The notes under the pieces: model-generated
Databases searched by the model: none
What the model saw: only the letters and a program-made list of their open reading frames with translations
Told to the model about the DNA's origin: nothing
Part shown: one piece after another, positions 59,862-64,000 of the stretch
Position numbering within the stretch: position 1 is the stretch's first letter
Layout of the letters: each line of letters starts with the position of its first letter
Made by a program: the position numbers and the translations under genes
Assembly (NCBI GenBank): GCA_963995525.1
Contig: OZ023214.1
Span: 41,036,135-41,100,134 of the forward strand
Reading direction: 5' to 3'
Length of the DNA stretch: 64,000 bases
Source: Escarpia spicata
Taxonomy: Eukaryota; Annelida; Polychaeta; Sabellida; Siboglinidae

Positions 59862-60022
59862 ATGCCCAAATATTGTAAGCTATACAATGCAACTTTATCA
59901 CATGACAGCTTATATATATAATCAGTGAAGACTACTTTATTAGACATGAAACTAAAGTCTAGAACTTTTTGCATTGTTCACAATTGGTAACTTCAACAAC
60001 AGTGGCCTCACACTGTAAAAAA

Positions 60023-60052
60023 CAATATATATACATTGTATATATATATTTA
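60023..60052. repeat. TA palindrome, copy 1
   Basis: tatatatacattgtatatat type sequence that also occurs at 60348-60392. Both are low-complexity inverted repeats centred on acattgta. Confidence 0.75.
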
Positions 60053-60294
60053 TGCAGAAAAACAACACAAGTCAAGTATAGATTGAAACAGGCCAAGTTA
60101 ATGGCATTTATTACAGCACTAGTAATTGTACACAACTATAATAAAATCAAATAATCACAGCAAGCATGCCGGCCCCTGACTGCTAATTTAAGATAATATG
60201 TATAATTCGCAAATGTATCGTGTGGTCACACCATTGATAATAATATGCCTAATAAGTAAATGACTACTGACTAATATGCGACATTCACCATATG

Positions 60295-60345
60295 GGTGGG
60301 GGTCACTCCGTCACCAGGTCACCCAAATTGTGACCGACCCCCACC
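60295..60345. repeat. Nested inverted repeat
   Basis: Outer arms ggtgggggtc (60295-60304) and gacccccacc (60336-60345) enclose an inner pair ggtcac (60317-60322) and gtgacc (60330-60335). It sits directly before a TA palindrome, so two secondary-structure elements adjoin. Confidence 0.8.
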
Positions 60346-60347
60346 AA

Positions 60348-60392
60348 ATAAATATATATATATATACATTGTATATATATATATATACATTA
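60348..60392. repeat. TA palindrome, copy 2
   Basis: (TA)n on both sides of cattg, matching the motif at 60023-60052 about 325 bp upstream. No further similarity between the flanks was seen. Confidence 0.75.
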
Positions 60393-62270
60393 GTGACAAC
60401 CAGAACAGGATTTTCTCATTTTCAGCAGATGTTTCTTATATAAGGACTCTTGGTGCTATATGTGATGCAAGTGCCCACTGAACGGCGGCATGGTGATGTC
60501 TAAAACCTGAAACATCACTCTTAAATCTGTGAGGCCTCACATACTGTATTCTGCAAATTGATTTCCTCCATATCAAACTGGAGTTGTGATAATGATTGAG
60601 ACGATGCGAGATCCATCAGTACTGCGTATGTATCATGGGAGAAAGCAACGACTGCTGCCAGAGCGTTGTTTTTATGTTCCCTCTGATTATCCTCCACCTT
60701 AGCCTCCTGCGCCCACACTGGCTGCTGATTGTTAGAATGCCACAGTGTCCCTGGGGCAATCTCCCGGGGCTATTACGAACTCCCACGTCAGACTGGAATG
60801 GGGAGAGATACCGTAATGTCCCTTATAGAAGCCCACAACTCTCTGTGCATGCATACATGTTTTTTAGAAATGACACAAGCCAGATTGAGATCCACTTTTT
60901 CTGCAATTTCCGTGTAAATACATGTCGTTAATTGTAAATTGCTTACGTTGTTGTGGCAGAAGTTGAAAATTATCATAATAATGATTATATAATATTTTGT
61001 ATATATCTAGCCAAGTTTCTAGTAAAATAGCAACATTTGTAATTGTCTGTTATTAATTAAAATTTATATTTAGGCTCTGTTGTTTGTAATTTATTCTTTA
61101 TTTTTATTGCATAAATTAATTACAAATTATTAATTTTATAAATGTGTGACATCAATTTCAGTTAAGGTTACAGTTTGCAGGACGGTCAAGTTAATTACAA
61201 TAACAGTCACTGTAATTGAAAACTAAATCCTGTTAAGCGGACAAGTTCAGTTGGAAAGCTAACAGACAATAAACATTTGATGTAGTAGTGCAAACCAATG
61301 GGCAGTATGGTAAAGAAGCAGCCATTTTAGCAGATGTATCTTTAATAATCAGGATGATTAATGTTTTCACACATTTAAAGCAAATTTCAAAATATCTGTC
61401 AAACACAAGAAATGTGTTTATAATGGACATACACACAGATCAACTGTGCAGTCTGCATTCAGACCAATTCCTGCGACTGGATCCTACAGTTGCTAGAGTT
61501 TGGGTTAGTCCCTTAACTTAAGGGATCATGGTTCTAACCACAAGTATGTTCACTCCCTCAGTGCATGGCCCTGTCCCAATTAACTGAGTTGTATAAGAGG
61601 CCATCACAGCCTGTATCCTATTTGCCCCTTCTACGAGAGGTACAGACAGAATAAACCATTAGGGAGGTGTAATAAAGTTATAAACTGCTTATTATTTGGT
61701 GTGTTTTACACATGAGAAATTTATATAAATGATGTATTCCTCACAGGACCTATTTCCTAGCAACAAGGTCTGCCAAGCTTTCAAAATGGCTGATGCACAT
61801 GGGAATCTATCTATTGAACGTTCTGTTATATATAATACATTAGTTTATATTCTGGCCCAAAAACTAGGGCAAGATTGTTTGACAGAGATCTGTATGCGGG
61901 TAATATTGATAAGGCAGGGCAGTGTTGATTCAAATTGTCGTGCACTGGATGGTGAAGTGGATGTTCTTTCCAGTGATGTTTTGTGATCACAAATTGGTGA
62001 TTTTATCAACATTTTCAAAGAGTGTCTACAAATGTTAACAATGTAAATTTTAAATCTAAGCTGTTGTGGGACATTTTAATGCATAGGGTAAACTACTTTA
62101 TTATATACAATTTGGAAATACAAATCAAAGTGAGAAACAGTGTCCATCTTTCCCATTGAGGTAAAAAAAATGGATGCGCCAACTGAACTGGTAACATTTG
62201 GAAAATGTAAGTGTGGATCACATCATCTGCACATACATGTTACAAGTTAGGTAGCCAGAACTTCTCACTT

Positions 62271-62590
62271 AGTGGAGCGCAGCGGCTGGAGCATCGGACT
62301 CTCAGTTGACAGAACCCCTGTTCAAATCCTACGCTGCCGTTTCAAACCTTGGGGAAGTTTGTTCACTCTACATTGCTCCAGTTCACTAAGCTATATGAAT
62401 GAGTACCTGGCTATAGACAGTGGTGGATATTTGTGTACGAATAGTCTTTGCACATTAACTGCAGCATGGCTGAATGCTTCCCAGAGAAGTCTTGATGATA
62501 TTTGATTGAACAGGTCTGTCCGGGGGTGAAGTGTAAAGGGCTTTGAGCAGTCCTAAGGACTTGCGCATTATAAGAACTTACTTTTACTTT
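62271..62590 (+). mobile_element. Full-length tRNA-derived SINE
   Basis: The head reads agtggagcgcagcggctgga and gcatcggactctcagttgac and contains a canonical box B, GTTCAAATCC, near 62330; the box A-like tggagcatcgg lies upstream at the usual distance. The tRNA-unrelated body runs through atgaatgagtacctggctat, acagtggtggatatttgtgt, catggctgaatgcttcccag, agaagtcttgatg, gattgaacaggtctgtc, gaagtgtaaagggctttgag and cagtcctaaggact, ending with cattataagaactta followed by a short T-rich tail. It lies in gene 2 intron 7 in sense orientation, about 300 bp before exon 8. Other copies: 41725-42060, 48171-48415, 20740-20925, 46185-46325. Confidence 0.92.
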
Positions 62591-62895
62591 ATTATTCACA
62601 TCTTGTTCCATTTAGGGATCATCTCAGAATGTCAATGTCCGATATCAGATTAAATTACTTTCGTTTTGGGGACAGTTTCATCTGTCGTCGTACATCAATA
62701 TTTTACACTTTGAACCGATACTGTTAATATATTGATATCATGATCGTATCAGTGTTTACAAACTTTCATCTGAGGGGGGCTGAGGACAGATGAAACCAAT
62801 TTTTTCTGATATCAGACATCAATGTTCAGAGATTATCCCATACTTTGAGTAATATGGTGAAGAGATGACTGAGTGTCTCTGTTGTTGTCTTGTAG

Positions 62896-63099
62896 AAGTT
62901 GCAGGAAGAGAACGAACGACTCAAATCTCACATTGCGACGTTGGAGACAACGATCCACACGAGTGCGTCCGACTTCAATGAGAGGGAGACGAAATGGAAG
63001 GGCGAGATCCACCAGTTGACCTGCGACCTCCAGCGCGCGTCCCAGGAGGCTCGGGAACTTACCGTACAGCTGATGACGCTCCAGGCCAAGTCGCCAGAG
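62896..63099 (+). CDS. Gene 2 exon 8: coiled coil, last exon in window
   Basis: A 204-bp exon, phase 0 on both sides, acceptor gttgttgtcttgtag and donor gtgaca. It encodes residues 299-366: KLQEENERLKSHIATLETTI, HTSASDFNERETKWKGEIHQ, LTCDLQRASQEARELTVQLM, TLQAKSPE. This is coiled coil with the second LTVQLMTLQA box. The frame is open a few codons past the donor and then stops, but GAG followed by gtgaca is a usable donor, and the codon phase and helix pattern suggest that the protein continues beyond the window. If the donor is not used, the protein would end about seven residues later (stop at 63130-63132). The eight exons total exactly 366 codons. Confidence 0.85.
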
Positions 63100-64000
63100 G
63101 TGACACGTCTGATTCTTCTACTTCCCCTTTGATCCTCTGCAGGGTGGAATCACAAGTCTTAGTCCATTCCGTCCTTTCAATGATACCGTAATGACTGTAT
63201 ACATTCACTTATTCGGACATCTAAAAATACTTCAGTTCTCAGATATCCGAAAACATAATATCCACAACAATGAGTCCGAATACTTATGAACACAAACAAT
63301 GTTTCATTGATACGCAAATTTCACTGATGCATCTGGAGAAATGCGGGTACTTGCTCATCAGATATATGAAAAATTAGTGACCTAGGAACAAAGAAAAGTT
63401 AAGGTACACACAAATTATTAACTGTGTGGATTCCTAGCATGTCCGAAAACGTACAGTCATCGATCTCTGCAGCTGTCCCTCACTCTCTGTTGTTCATCCC
63501 TGCCATCTCATGATCCCTCTTTACAATATCTCCATTTTAATTTCTGTCTCCACCTTCTACTTCTACCACCCTTTTTTGCTGTCCATGCTCTCTTTGTTAA
63601 TGTATCCTCACTTATTCACATTCATGTTTTCTTAAAGATAGCTCCTCAGTTCAGTTGCATCACCCGCCTTTTTTCAGGTTTGCTTGCATCTGTTCTAGTT
63701 GTGGGGACGTATATCTCGTACCAATCAGGATAATGCAAACAATGACTAAGACATTAATGTAATGGTGGTTGTATTACAATTACATGCAAAGTAATCGTAA
63801 TTGATTATATTAATCATTGTTTTTTTAAAGTTAAAAAAAATTAAGATTGGAATTACCTTTTAATGTAGGCTTTCAAAGTGATCATTCTTGTAAACATGCT
63901 CATAAGTATTTACAGTAATCATAACTTATTACATATAATGTAATCTCTGTTTCATGAATCATTCTTAAAGTTATGCAGTTACTTATTAAAAAACTCTTGT
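63100..64000 (+). other. Gene 2 intron 8 or 3' flank
   Basis: AT-rich, with a pyrimidine-rich stretch at about 63460-63700. No further exon with matching phase was noticed before the window ends. Confidence 0.6.

Larger units (their letters stand above)
54948..62895 (+). other. Gene 2 intron 7, 7.9 kb
   Basis: Carries old dispersed repeats (54965-55220, 55325-55790), a LINE remnant (55795-56500, minus), a CA-rich tract (57080-57176), hairpin and TA palindromes (60023-60392) and a full-length SINE (62271-62590). The stretches 57180-60020 and 60400-62270 hold AT-rich sequence with a C run near 58901 and no exon I can support; the frame 60596-60931 has no domain. Confidence 0.65.

Noticed and set aside
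61440..61640. Possible further diverged SINE head
   Set aside because: Only a weak box B-like word (atggttctaacc) and no matching body landmarks.
62271..62345. A functional tRNA gene at the SINE head
   Set aside because: Box A and box B are present, but the cloverleaf cannot be completed and the body continues as SINE sequence shared with four other loci.

Overview
This is a stretch of an AT-rich animal nuclear genome. Coding sequence is a small fraction of the window. It is split into short exons with GT/AG borders separated by large introns, and the rest is minisatellites, microsatellites, tRNA-derived SINEs, LINE remnants and MITE-like elements. No bacterial operon, CRISPR array, rRNA gene or convincing free-standing tRNA gene is visible. 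A CUB-LDLa-transmembrane receptor together with CR1/RTE-type LINE debris and tRNA-SINEs fits a bilaterian invertebrate. A lophotrochozoan such as a mollusc is my inference and is not proven by the sequence.

Two genes can be reconstructed, both on the + strand. Gene 1 (about 1-37,930, 5' end outside the window) is the 3' part of a type I membrane receptor. Its exons are the end of a CUB domain (2183-2244), one LDL-receptor class A module (18295-18441), a possible 42-bp cassette exon (19633-19674), the transmembrane segment with a Cys-rich inner border (31806-32036), and a His/Ser/Pro-rich tail with a PPxY motif (36534-36838, stop included). Every junction keeps frame. The architecture is that of NETO/LEV-10-type auxiliary receptor proteins. 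Gene 2 (about 46,700 to beyond 64,000) encodes a long coiled-coil protein. It starts at a strong Kozak ATG at 48951 and has eight coding exons in the window (366 codons, all phases consistent) whose identity I do not recognise.

Layout: 1-2182 is upstream gene 1 sequence with a 29-bp minisatellite. 2245-18294 is a 16-kb intron with a second 29-bp array, a 50-bp array, a LINE tail and a 1.5-kb pyrimidine-only 13-bp satellite. 18442-31805 holds a 39-bp array, the candidate microexon, a degenerate satellite, a 199-bp GA tract and a MITE nested in an older repeat. 32037-36533 is the last gene 1 intron. 36839-46700 is the 3'UTR and intergenic DNA with LINE and SINE copies. 46700-64000 is gene 2, whose introns carry a near-identical pair of 233-bp direct repeats, a minisatellite built from copies of a splice acceptor, another LINE reverse-transcriptase remnant and a full-length SINE.

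The most unusual features are tandem repeats that interact with gene structure: the acceptor-copy array in front of gene 2 exon 5, the frame-independent 13-bp satellite that opens long reading frames on both strands, two separate 29-bp arrays sharing a 10-nt core, and a minisatellite starting at the gene 1 stop codon. I see no wholly new multi-gene system.
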